29,834 nucleotides of DNA from DASQFQ01 sp035633075 (GTDB lineage: Bacteria > Actinomycetota > Thermoleophilia > Solirubrobacterales > Solirubrobacteraceae). Shown here in pieces: positions 13,457 to 21,616 of this stretch (position 1 is the stretch's first letter; the number at the start of each line of letters is the position of its first letter). Both the position numbers and the translations under genes were made by a program. Under the pieces are notes generated by a model, which ran no database searches, was not told where the DNA came from, and saw only the letters and a program-made list of their open reading frames with translations. The stretch spans positions 1 to 29,834 of the forward strand of contig DASQFQ010000062.1 of NCBI GenBank assembly GCA_035633075.1, given 5' to 3'.

Positions 13457-14452
13457 CTCCCCGAGTCCGACCAGCAGCGAGCCGGCGCCCTCCTCCCAGG
13501 CTGCCAGCAGGCGGGCGGCGAAGCGGCCCTCGAGTTCCACGAGCGCGCGGGCGCCCCACAGCACGTCGGCCGCCAGGCGCGGGTCCTGGCGAGCGAGCCC
13601 GCCGGCGAGGTCGACGGCGGCGATGCTCTCGTGGACGGCGTCGGCCTCCACGTGCACGTCGTAGAAGGCGGTCGCGCGGGGCCCGTAGCCGAGGCGGCGA
13701 AGGCAGTTGCCGTAGCGCCGGTTGGGCACCGCCGAGGTCATCTCGAACAGCGCCAGGTGCCCGACGATCGCGCCGCGCCAGCGGCGGTGCAGCCCGAGCA
13801 GCGACATCAGGTTCACTGTCGCCAGCGTGAAGCCCGGGACGTGGTCGAGGTAGGCGCCGTAGGTCGGGTCGAGCCCCAGCTCCTCCATCGCCTGCGCGAA
13901 CAGGACGGCGTGGATCCGCGCAGGATCGCCGCCCCCGTACTCGTCGGTCTGGATCTCGACCAGCGCGGCCTTGGGCGGGCCGCTCAGCCGCGGCAGCAAC
14001 CACGAATGCGGGTCCGCCTCCTTGAGTTGGTAGGCCGAGCGGTGCACGACGAACTCGAGCATCTGCGCGAGCGTCCCCTCGCGCTCGAGGTGCTTGGACA
14101 GCGACGGCCCCTCGTCGGCGTCCTCCACCCCGCGCAACGCCACGTCCATCCCCTCGGCGGTCACCCCGCCGCTGGGCGGCCCGAGCGCGTCGACGAGCGC
14201 GCCCTCGAAGTGGCTCTCGAGCTGCCGGCGCGCGGCCAGCAGCGTGGGCTCCCACTCCCACCCGTCCGAGACGCCCGGCAGGCCGCGGTAGTGCAGCTCG
14301 TAGCAGGCGTAGAGAGCGAGCTGGAGGTCCTCGTCGGCGAGGGGGTCGGCGAAGGCCGGCACATCGAGCGCGGCGAGCGGGTGGGGATCGCGCCCCAGCT
14401 CGGCCAGCAGCCCTTCGGAGACCTCGCCGCGCGGTTCGGGCAGCCGGAGCAC
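13442..14452 (-). CDS. iron-containing redox enzyme, haem-oxygenase-like di-iron oxidase fold
   Basis: A 336-residue all-helical protein of the TenA/PqqC/haem-oxygenase-like superfamily. The conserved block YQLKEADPHSWLLPRLSG (E145, H149) and VEIQTDEYGGGDPARIH marks the 'iron-containing redox enzyme' family. Later, VHVEADAVHES gives H267-x3-D271-x2-H274, the same H-x3-D-x2-H spacing as the third metal helix of the di-iron oxidase SznF, and E237 (LFEMTSA) is a candidate bridging ligand. Relatives (SznF, UndA, BesC) activate oxygen to oxidise amines, fatty acids or amino acids. The substrate here is unknown. Start GTG 14452 has no clear ribosome-binding site. It faces and overlaps the CDGSH gene. 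Confidence 0.8.
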   Translation of the reverse strand: MLRLPEPRGEVSEGLLAELGRDPHPLAALDVPAFADPLADEDLQLALYACYELHYRGLPGVSDGWEWEPTLLAARRQLESHFEGALVDALGPPSGGVTAEGMDVALRGVEDADEGPSLSKHLEREGTLAQMLEFVVHRSAYQLKEADPHSWLLPRLSGPPKAALVEIQTDEYGGGDPARIHAVLFAQAMEELGLDPTYGAYLDHVPGFTLATVNLMSLLGLHRRWRGAIVGHLALFEMTSAVPNRRYGNCLRRLGYGPRATAFYDVHVEADAVHESIAAVDLAGGLARQDPRLAADVLWGARALVELEGRFAARLLAAWEEGAGSLLVGLGELALD

Positions 14453-14492
14453 GCTCGTGCGCTACCCGGCAGAAGCGGAAGCGAATCCACGC

Positions 14493-14498
14493 TACGGT
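14493..14498 (+). promoter_or_regulatory. -10 box of the PfkB kinase gene
   Basis: TACGGT lies 9 nt before the ATG at 14508, as expected for a leaderless transcript. No -35 element and no ribosome-binding site are visible. Confidence 0.4.
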
Positions 14499-14507
14499 GC
14501 TGCCGTC

Positions 14508-15443
14508 ATGTCGCTCACCGTCGTCGGGTCCATCGCCTTCGACGCCGTCGAGACCCCGGCCGGCCGGCGCGACCGGATGCTCGGGGGCTCGGCCGTCCAT
14601 TTCTCGCTGGCGTCCTCCTTCTTCGCCGAGACGCGCGTCGTCGGGCCGGTGGGCGACGACTTCGGCGAGGACGAGTACGCCGCTCTGCGCTCGCGCGGCG
14701 TGGTCACCGACGACATCGAGCACGTGCCCGGCGGCAGGACCTTCTTCTGGGCCGGGCGCTACGAGCGCGACCTCAACATCCGCCACACGCTGCAGACCGA
14801 CCTCAACGTCTTCGAGCACTTTCAGCCCAAGCTCTCGGAGGCCTCCGCGGCCGCCGACGTCCTCTTCCTGGCCAACATCCAGCCCGACCTCCAGGGCGAC
14901 GTGCGCGAGCAGTGCGCCTCCGCCCGCTTCACCGCGCTGGACTCGATGAACCTGTGGATCGACATCGCCCACGCGTCGCTCATGCGCACGATCTCGATGG
15001 TGGACGGCGTGATCGTCAACGACTCCGAGCTCAAGCAGCTGACCGACGAGCCCAACCTCGTACGCGCCGCGCGCGCCGTGCTGGACATGGGCCCGCGGGT
15101 GGTCGTGGCCAAGCAGGGCGAGTACGGCGCGGCGATGTTCACCCGCGACGGCTTCTTCGGCTTGCCGGCCTACCCGCTGGCCGACGTCGTCGACCCGACG
15201 GGCGCGGGCGACTGCTTCGCCGGCGGGTTCATGGGCTACGTCGCCGCCCATCCCGACGAGGAGCTCTCGAGCGAGCTGCTGCGCCGGGCGATGGCCTACG
15301 GCACGGCGTTGGCCTCCTTCAACGTGGAGGCCTTCGGCACCGAGCGCGTCCTGCACCTGACACCCGAGGAGATCTCGGCCCGGGTGGAGGAACTTCAGGC
15401 CGTCACGCGCTTCGACGCCGCCCCCATAGCGCTGCGCTCCTAG
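14508..15443 (+). CDS. PfkB-family sugar kinase
   Basis: A 311-residue ribokinase-type kinase. It opens with VVGSIAFDAVETPAG, has the substrate-side Gly-Gly in MLGGSAVHFSLASSFF, and ends with the ATP/anion-hole signature DVVDPTGAGDCFAGGFMGY, which holds the catalytic Asp. It lacks the second Gly-rich region of typical ribokinases and carries a GGRTFFWAGRYERDLN lid strand. The family phosphorylates sugars or nucleosides; the substrate cannot be told from sequence. The ATG at 14508 is favoured over an upstream in-frame ATG at 14457 because the -10 box lies between them and homology starts at MSLTVVGS. It is divergent from the di-iron protein gene. Confidence 0.9.
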   Translation: MSLTVVGSIAFDAVETPAGRRDRMLGGSAVHFSLASSFFAETRVVGPVGDDFGEDEYAALRSRGVVTDDIEHVPGGRTFFWAGRYERDLNIRHTLQTDLNVFEHFQPKLSEASAAADVLFLANIQPDLQGDVREQCASARFTALDSMNLWIDIAHASLMRTISMVDGVIVNDSELKQLTDEPNLVRAARAVLDMGPRVVVAKQGEYGAAMFTRDGFFGLPAYPLADVVDPTGAGDCFAGGFMGYVAAHPDEELSSELLRRAMAYGTALASFNVEAFGTERVLHLTPEEISARVEELQAVTRFDAAPIALRS

Positions 15444-15487
15444 CGGTGGGACGCCTCCGGGCGGAAAGCGGGTAGGATCCAGCGACC

Positions 15488-15748
15488 GTGGGCTGGACGA
15501 TGTTCTACCTCTTCGTCGCGCTCAAGATCCCGATCCTGCTCGCCTGCTGGATCGTCTGGTGGGCCGTCCGCCAGGAGCCCGACCTCTCGGAGGACGTGCG
15601 CGACGACGGCGGCATCGGCAAGCGCCCGCACGCCCCGCCGCGCCTTCCGCACGCCCCTCGCCGCGGCCCCCACGGGGGAGCCGTCCCGCCCGCCCCGCCC
15701 CGCGTTCGCCCGGTGGTGCGGGCGAAGGGCAGGCGGGTCACGCCGTAA
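15488..15748 (+). CDS. small single-helix membrane protein with basic proline-rich tail
   Basis: An 86-residue protein beginning GWTMFYLFVALKIPILLACW and IVWWAVR, one strong transmembrane helix, then an acidic stretch (QEPDLSEDVRDDGG) and a long Pro/Arg/His-rich tail (PHAPPRLPHAPRRGPHGG). The positive-inside rule puts the tail in the cytoplasm. Start GTG 15488 is supported by a TAGGAT box 9 nt upstream. No family assigned. It is only 37 bp upstream of dcd and may be co-transcribed with it. Confidence 0.65.
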   Translation: MGWTMFYLFVALKIPILLACWIVWWAVRQEPDLSEDVRDDGGIGKRPHAPPRLPHAPRRGPHGGAVPPAPPRVRPVVRAKGRRVTP

Positions 15749-15785
15749 GCGCACCCGGGTCCGGCCCGCCTGGCACACTTGCCAC

Positions 15786-16388
15786 GTGCCGGAGCCCGTT
15801 GCCACGTCGGTCCTGTCTGACGGAACGATCCGGCGCCTGGTGGACGCCGGCCGCATCGTGATCCGCCCGTGGGATCCATCGCATGTGCAACCGGCCTCGG
15901 TCGATCTTCGCCTGGGCGACTCCTTCCGGGTGTTCCACAACCACCGCACGACCGCCATCGACCTCCGCGACCCGCCGACCAATCTGACGGAGGAGGTGGT
16001 GCCCGAGCCCGGAGAGGCCTTCGTGATTCACCCCGGCGAGTTCGTGCTCGGGCGAACGTTCGAGTGGGTGGAGCTGCCTGACGACATCGTGGCCCGCATC
16101 GAGGGGAAGAGCTCCTTGGGCCGCCTCGGCCTGATCGTCCACGCCACGGCGGGGTTCTGCGACCCGGGTTGGCGCGGGACGCTGACGCTCGAGCTCAACA
16201 ACCTCACGCGCGTGCCGATCAAGCTCCATCCCGGCCTGCTGATCGCCCAGCTCTCGTTCATGGCGCTCGACGCCCCGGCCCTGCGGCCGTACGGCTCGCC
16301 CGAGCTGGGCTCGCACTACCAGGGCCAGGTGGCGGCGACGGAGTCCAAGTACGGGCGCCCGCCCGCCGCAGAGGACCGGGTCCGGTAG
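15786..16388 (+). CDS. dcd: dCTP deaminase, mycobacterial (bifunctional dCTP deaminase/dUTPase) type
   Basis: A 200-residue trimeric dUTPase-fold enzyme that makes dUMP or dUTP from dCTP for thymidylate synthesis. Recognisable blocks: VQPASVDLRLGDSFRVF, EFVLGRTFEWVELPDDI, EGKSSLGRLGLIVHATAG, DPGWRGTLTLELNN (catalytic Glu in LEL) and GSHYQGQ near the C-terminus. The HATAGFCDPGW loop resembles the HSTAGFIDPGF of M. tuberculosis Dcd, which is bifunctional, more than the HVTAHRIDPGW of E. coli; whether dUTPase activity is present is inference. There is a ~10-residue N-terminal extension. Start GTG 15786 has no clear ribosome-binding site. Its stop codon forms part of the next promoter-like box. 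Confidence 0.93.
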   Translation: MPEPVATSVLSDGTIRRLVDAGRIVIRPWDPSHVQPASVDLRLGDSFRVFHNHRTTAIDLRDPPTNLTEEVVPEPGEAFVIHPGEFVLGRTFEWVELPDDIVARIEGKSSLGRLGLIVHATAGFCDPGWRGTLTLELNNLTRVPIKLHPGLLIAQLSFMALDAPALRPYGSPELGSHYQGQVAATESKYGRPPAAEDRVR

Positions 16389-16391
16389 CGT
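16386..16391 (+). promoter_or_regulatory. -10 box overlapping the dcd stop codon
   Basis: TAGCGT begins with the TAG that ends dcd and lies 8 nt before the GTG at 16400, the spacing seen at other starts in this window. Confidence 0.4.
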
Positions 16392-16399
16392 TTCGCGCC

Positions 16400-16627
16400 G
16401 TGCTGCACGCCTTGGTCAGCCTTGCCGCCGCCGCCGAGGAGGAGCCCTCCAAGACCCCCTTCTACATCCTCGGCGGCCTGCTGGCGGTGTGGGCGGTCGC
16501 TGTCGCGGCCGTTGGGATCCTGCGTCACGACACGTTCCCGCCCTCGCGCGGAGCGGCTCGCGGAGTCATCGCGATCAGCGTGCTGCTGATCCTCAGCGCG
16601 ATGGCCAGCGCCGTCCTCACCGCCTGA
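16400..16627 (+). CDS. small two-helix membrane protein
   Basis: A 75-residue protein with a hydrophobic start (LHALVSLAAAAEEEP), then two transmembrane segments: FYILGGLLAVWAVAVAAVGI and VIAISVLLILSAMASAVLT, separated by a short polar loop LRHDTFPPSRGAARG. The start region could be a signal peptide ending near AAA-EEE. Third-position GC is high. No family or function recognised. GTG 16400 is chosen for the -10 box 8 nt upstream. Confidence 0.65.
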   Translation: MLHALVSLAAAAEEEPSKTPFYILGGLLAVWAVAVAAVGILRHDTFPPSRGAARGVIAISVLLILSAMASAVLTA

Positions 16628-16633
16628 GCGCGC

Positions 16634-16654
16634 GCCGCGCTTGCAGCGCGCGGC
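16634..16654. terminator. GC-rich hairpin after the small membrane protein gene
   Basis: GCCGCGC and GCGCGGC pair around a 7-nt loop, starting 7 bp after the upstream stop codon. No T tract follows. Placed as a terminator, but such hairpins also arise by chance in DNA this GC-rich. Confidence 0.25.
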
Positions 16655-16676
16655 CGGCGGGTACACGGAGGGCACC

Positions 16677-16865
16677 ATGGACACCGCGGCCGTCTCCCTC
16701 GAGTACCGCGACTCGCCCGAGTCGCTCGCCCGCGGCGACGCGGCGGAGCTGGCGAGCCGGCTGGTGCTCGGGCTCGTCGCGGGCCTTGTCGCCGTGCTCG
16801 TGCCCGGCGAGGCGTCGCGGCTGGCCACGCAGGAGCTGACGTGGCCTACGTTCCTCGGTCGTTGA
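16677..16865 (+). CDS. small hypothetical protein (62 aa)
   Basis: A 62-residue protein starting MDTAAVSLEYRDSPESLARG, with an amphipathic to hydrophobic helix (LASRLVLGLVAGLVAVLVPG) and a short tail ending TWPTFLGR. A GGAGG ribosome-binding site six bases before the ATG supports translation. It could be a single-pass or peripheral membrane protein. No family recognised. It ends 3 bp before the citrate synthase -10 box. Confidence 0.55.
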   Translation: MDTAAVSLEYRDSPESLARGDAAELASRLVLGLVAGLVAVLVPGEASRLATQELTWPTFLGR

Positions 16866-16868
16866 GCG

Positions 16869-16874
16869 CATAAT
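16869..16874 (+). promoter_or_regulatory. -10 box of citrate synthase
   Basis: CATAAT is the closest match to the TATAAT consensus in the window. With a start about 7 nt downstream it gives a ~35-nt leader carrying the GAGGAG ribosome-binding site at 16906-16911. No good -35 element. Confidence 0.45.
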
Positions 16875-16915
16875 CCGGGTAGACGTACCGGCCCGCACCG
16901 CGATCGAGGAGCGCC

Positions 16916-18244
<1,329 letters not shown>

Positions 18245-18282
18245 CCCCGTGTGAGGCACTCCACAGTCGGGAAGGGGCAAGC

Positions 18283-18300
18283 CGGTTGAAATACCAACCG
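18283..18300. repeat. short inverted repeat at the GNAT start codon
   Basis: CGGTTG and CAACCG flank AAATAC, ending on the first base of the GTG start. Possible operator or a hairpin hiding the start codon; short enough to be chance. Confidence 0.25.
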
Positions 18301-18806
18301 TGCACCACCTCCTTTCCGATGGCGCCCGCATAGGGCTCCGCCCGGTCGAGCCGGCCGACAAGGCGCGGCTCACGGTCGCCCTCGGCCGCCTCAGCGACGA
18401 GACCGTCCGGCGGCGCTTCCTCGCCGCCAAGCTCCGCTTCTCCAGCGACGAGCTGCGCTACCTCACCGAGGTGGACGGCCACGACCACCTGGCGATCGTC
18501 GCCGTGCTCGCCGACGACCCCGAGACGATCGTCGGCGTCGCTCGCTGCGTGCGCCTGCTCGAGGCGCCCGTCACCGCCGAGTTCGCCATCGTGGTGGCCG
18601 ACGACCTCCAGGGCCGCGGCCTCGGGACGCGGCTGGCCCGCACGCTCGCAGACGCCGCCCGCGCCGAGGGCATCCACCGCTTCGCCGCGACCATGCTCGG
18701 CGAGAACGTCGCCGTGCGCCAGCTGATGAGCACGATCACCGGTGAGCTCGAGCGCGACCGCGTCGACGGCGGCCTGCGCGAGGTGGTAATCGACATAGCG
18801 GCGTAG
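18300..18806 (+). CDS. GNAT-family N-acetyltransferase
   Basis: A 168-residue GNAT acetyltransferase. It opens with IGLRPVEPADKARLTVAL; the acetyl-CoA-binding loop is in VVADDLQGRGLGTRLARTL (Q/R-x-x-G-x-G/A form) and a later helix AARAEGIHRFAATMLGEN is typical. The RRRFLAAKLRFSSDELRYLT and EVDGHDHLAIVA segments resemble the GNAT domain of actinobacterial protein lysine acetyltransferases (Pat-like), which act on acyl-CoA synthetases, but here there is no cAMP-binding domain. Acceptor unknown. GTG 18300 is the only start upstream of the domain; no clear ribosome-binding site. Confidence 0.85.
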   Translation: MHHLLSDGARIGLRPVEPADKARLTVALGRLSDETVRRRFLAAKLRFSSDELRYLTEVDGHDHLAIVAVLADDPETIVGVARCVRLLEAPVTAEFAIVVADDLQGRGLGTRLARTLADAARAEGIHRFAATMLGENVAVRQLMSTITGELERDRVDGGLREVVIDIAA

Positions 18807-18871
18807 CAGACGCCCAAGATCGACCGCAAGGCGCGGGGCGGCACCTGGGCGAGCCGATCCGGGCCGCGGAG

Positions 18872-20392
18872 ATGACCGGCCGCCTGCGGGGATGCCGCCA
18901 AGGACTGAAGCGACGGGGCCCTGCGGCCGATGAAAGCCGTGTGGATGCCCTCCGCACCCTGAGAGCGCTGCTGGCCGACGTCCCCGAGGTCGACGCCGCT
19001 CCCATCCTGTCCGCCCTCGAGGCCGACGGCTGGTCCCTGCACGCCCGGCGCGCGACCGGCAGCCAGGAGCTGGAGGACGCGCTGCTCGAGCGCGGCTGGG
19101 ACGTCGTGCTCTTCGGCGGCGAGGGCAGCCGGGCCGTGCCGGCGCGCAAGGCGCTCGCGCTCGTGCGCCTCGCGGATCCCCACCTTCCCTTCCTCGCGGT
19201 CACGCGCTCGGTCCGCCGCCACGACCTCGCCGCGGTGGTCAGGGGCCTCGAGGGCGGCGTCGTCGTCGCCGCGGGGCCGGACGAGGTCGTGGAGTGCCTC
19301 GGGCGTGAGCTCGAGGGTGCCCGCCGGCGGCGCGCGGAGGGCAAGGCCCACCGCCTCCTGCTCGCTCAGCAGGCGATCACCGACCACGTGGCCGCGGGCC
19401 TCGGCGCCGATAGGCTGCTGACGCGCACGCTGGCATCGCTGGGCGAGACGCTGGGCTGGAGCTGCGGCGCCGTGTGGCTGCCCGACGGCGACCCCCCGCA
19501 GCTGCGCTGCGCGGCGAGCTGGGCGGCGCCTGACGCCGGCCCAGCGGTGGCCGCCTTCTCCCAGGGCTCGGGACGACTGCGGCTCGCTCCCGGCCGTGGC
19601 CTGCCCGGGCGCGTGTTCGCCTTCCGGCGTCCCGCCTGGGTCCCCGACATGCGCCACGAAGGACAGGACCCGCGCGCGGGCGCCGCGAGGCACGCCCGCC
19701 TGAAGGCCGCGGTGGCAGTGCCCGTCGGCCTGGGCGACGATTGCGCCGGCGTGCTCGAGCTGTTCGCGCGCGAGGCGCGCGAGCACGACGCCGAGACCGC
19801 CGCGATGCTCGCCGCGGTGGGCGGCCAGCTCGCGCAAGCGCTCGTCCGCGAGCGTGCCCTCGCCCTGCACGATCCGCTGACCGGCCTGGCGACCACGGCC
19901 CTGCTCACCGAGCACCTCGAGCTGGCGATGGCGCGCGCCCGGCGAACGGGAGCGTCCCTGCTCGTGCTGCACCTGCGCCTCGACGTCGGGCAGGACCTGC
20001 TCGGCCATCTGGCCGGGCGCGTGACCGACGTGCTGCGGACCACCGATGTGCTCGCGCGGACCGGCCCGAGCAACCTCGGGGTCCTGCTCGCCGACCTGCG
20101 GAACGACCCCGCGGAGGTCTTCGAGCGCGTCGGGGGCCGGATCGCCGAGGCGCTGGAGGAGCCGCTGCTGCTGGCGGGCGAGGAGTTCCGCGTGCAGCCC
20201 ACGATCGGCCATGCCGCGTACTCCGGTGGGGCGGAGCGGCCGGCCGACCTGCTGGCGGAAGCGGCGCGGTCGGCCAGCGCCGGCCGCCGCGGCGCGGCAC
20301 CATCCGCGCGATGGCCTACCGAATCCTCCTCCGCAGCGGGCCGCAAGTCGAGCGCCTTGACGCCGCTTCGCTCGACGGGGCCCTCGAGCTGA
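18872..20392 (+). CDS. degenerate receiver-GAF-GGDEF signalling protein
   Basis: A 506-residue protein with three signalling domains. Residues ~25-135 have a response-regulator fold pattern, but the phospho-Asp strand reads WDVVLFGGEG, with no Asp at the acceptor place. Residues ~165-325 are a GAF domain (LGETLGWSCGAVWLPDG, GLPGRVFAFRRPAWVPD, AVAVPVGLGDDCAGVLELFA). Residues ~333-473 are a GGDEF domain starting HDPLTGLATTALLTEHLE, but the signature is RTTDVLARTGPSNLGVLLAD: GGDEF has become GPSNL, so cyclase activity should be lost, while the RxxD inhibitory site is kept. It may be a c-di-GMP receptor. The start is uncertain (ATG 18872 or GTG 18941). The tail overlaps the next gene by 82 bp and looks non-family. 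Confidence 0.8.
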   Translation: MTGRLRGCRQGLKRRGPAADESRVDALRTLRALLADVPEVDAAPILSALEADGWSLHARRATGSQELEDALLERGWDVVLFGGEGSRAVPARKALALVRLADPHLPFLAVTRSVRRHDLAAVVRGLEGGVVVAAGPDEVVECLGRELEGARRRRAEGKAHRLLLAQQAITDHVAAGLGADRLLTRTLASLGETLGWSCGAVWLPDGDPPQLRCAASWAAPDAGPAVAAFSQGSGRLRLAPGRGLPGRVFAFRRPAWVPDMRHEGQDPRAGAARHARLKAAVAVPVGLGDDCAGVLELFAREAREHDAETAAMLAAVGGQLAQALVRERALALHDPLTGLATTALLTEHLELAMARARRTGASLLVLHLRLDVGQDLLGHLAGRVTDVLRTTDVLARTGPSNLGVLLADLRNDPAEVFERVGGRIAEALEEPLLLAGEEFRVQPTIGHAAYSGGAERPADLLAEAARSASAGRRGAAPSARWPTESSSAAGRKSSALTPLRSTGPSS

Positions 20393-20646
20393 TCGAGGCG
20401 CGCACCCGCGCGCTCTCGGCCGGTCCCCGGCGGCGACCCGTCGAGCTCTACCACCGGACCTTCGATCCGATGCAGCAGGTCGCCCACCGGGCGGAGCTCA
20501 GCGGTCCCGGCAGGATGCGGGCCGGCCTTGACGTGCGGGGAGACGGGTCGGTGGAAGCATGGACGGGGCGCTGGCGGCGCAGGCTCGTCGAGCAACGCGA
20601 CGGCGAGGGGCCCTACGAGGCGCTGCGTCGCACGCTGGGCGGCTGA
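20311..20646 (+). CDS. hypothetical protein (111 aa)
   Basis: A soluble 111-residue protein beginning MAYRILLRSGPQVERLDAAS, with a central helix (DGALELIEARTRALSAG), an Arg/Pro-rich middle and a beta-rich segment (MRAGLDVRGDGSVEAWTGRW) before a helical end (GPYEALRRTLGG). Codon use matches neighbouring genes. Family not recognised. It starts inside the end of the GGDEF-like gene in another frame, so translation may be coupled. The Arg-rich surface suggests nucleic acid or nucleotide contact, but that is speculative. Confidence 0.65.
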   Translation: MAYRILLRSGPQVERLDAASLDGALELIEARTRALSAGPRRRPVELYHRTFDPMQQVAHRAELSGPGRMRAGLDVRGDGSVEAWTGRWRRRLVEQRDGEGPYEALRRTLGG

Positions 20647-20660
20647 CCGGGCCCCGCGCC

Positions 20661-21323
20661 TCAGAGCGCCAGCGTCGCGCCGTAGCGGCGCAGCCAGCGG
20701 GCGTGGTCGAACCAGTCGGGCACGCGTGACTCGAGCAGCGCCCAGAAGCGCGGCGAGTGGTCCATCAGCTCGAGGTGGCAGACCTCGTGCTCTACGACAT
20801 AGTCGAGCACCGGCTCGGGGGCGAGCAGCAGGCGCCAGTTGAACGACATCTGCCCGGTGGTCGAGCACGACGCCCAGCGCGTGCGCTGGGCGCGGATCGT
20901 GAGGCCCGCGTAGGCGGTCCCGGCCCGCGCCGTCGCGGCGTCCAGCCGCGGGGCGATCTCCGTCCGCGCCGCGCGGCGATACCAGCGCTCGACCGCCGGT
21001 CCCGAGCCGCGCGCGGGCACCAGCAGGTCGCCTCCCCGCCGGTGCACGCGCTCGCGACCGGGCTGCCCCACGAGTCGCAGGTCCCGCCCCAGGTAGGGGA
21101 CAGTGCCCGGCGGGCGGGCGACCTCGGCGGCGGCGCGCTGGAGCGTGCGACGGCGACGCTCGATCCACGGGCGCAGCTCGCGCACGGCACGCGCCGCCGC
21201 GCGCTCCGGCGCCCGGCGGGGGAGGGTGACCTCGACCTCGCCGGTGGCGTCGACGCTGACGCGCACCTGCCGTGCACGCGGCGAGCGCCGCACGCGATAG
21301 GGGATGTCGGCCCCTGGCATCAT
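20661..21323 (-). CDS. YgjP/SprT-like metallopeptidase (M48 family, COG1451)
   Basis: A 220-residue zinc-metallopeptidase-like protein. The N-terminal beta domain is IPYRVRRSPRARQVRVSVDA with VEVTLPRRAP; the catalytic domain has RWASCSTTGQMSFNWRLLLA, then VLDYVVEHEVCHLELMDHSP with the HExxH zinc motif and a downstream HSPRFW. This matches YgjP, often found beside restriction systems or alone; its substrate is unknown. The ATG at 21323 leaves 8 bp to the divergent gene; an in-frame GTG at 21338 would overlap it, so I prefer 21323. There is no ribosome-binding site. Confidence 0.87.
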   Translation of the reverse strand: MMPGADIPYRVRRSPRARQVRVSVDATGEVEVTLPRRAPERAAARAVRELRPWIERRRRTLQRAAAEVARPPGTVPYLGRDLRLVGQPGRERVHRRGGDLLVPARGSGPAVERWYRRAARTEIAPRLDAATARAGTAYAGLTIRAQRTRWASCSTTGQMSFNWRLLLAPEPVLDYVVEHEVCHLELMDHSPRFWALLESRVPDWFDHARWLRRYGATLAL

Positions 21324-21331
21324 GGCGCCGG

Positions 21332-21616
21332 ATGCCACGCTCGAGGGTTCGCCTCCCGCGCGAGGTGCGTGGGCCCTACACGGTCTATCTCAACGGCGTC
21401 CGCCAGCACGAGGGGTCGGACTATGAAGTGCGCCGCGGCGTCCTCGAGTTCGACCGTCCGCTAGCCAAAGAGGGGCGGCTCGGCGTCGGCCGCTGGTTCC
21501 TCGGCGTCTGGGGGATCGGGACCTACCGCACGAACGACCAGGTCGACGTCGCCTGGGAGGTCAACGGGCGGCCTCGGGTGGCTCACGCCCTGGACATAGA
21601 GGCGTCCGAGGGCTGA
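21332..21616 (+). CDS. small beta-rich hypothetical protein
   Basis: A 94-residue protein: RVRLPREVRGPYTVYLNGVR, then QHEGSDYEVRRGVLEFDRPL, a Trp/Gly segment GRWFLGVWGIGTYRTNDQVD and a closing strand WEVNGRPRVAHALD. The pattern VyLNGvrq-x-EGxDYeV-x-x-x-xleFdrPL is that of a beta hairpin seen in phage tail and surface proteins, here free-standing. No signal peptide. I do not know a function. It overlaps the end of metF by 34 bp and starts 8 bp from the divergent YgjP-like gene. Confidence 0.7.
   Translation: MPRSRVRLPREVRGPYTVYLNGVRQHEGSDYEVRRGVLEFDRPLAKEGRLGVGRWFLGVWGIGTYRTNDQVDVAWEVNGRPRVAHALDIEASEG

Noticed and set aside
11755..13830. 691-codon plus-strand open frame across the helicase region
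   Set aside because: It mirrors the helicase and the di-iron protein gene and has no recognisable domain.
18807..18940. Possible c-di-GMP riboswitch upstream of the GGDEF-like gene
   Set aside because: I looked for the conserved GEMM blocks (such as GGGCAAAC and GACGCAAAGC) and found only loose fragments without the proper order.
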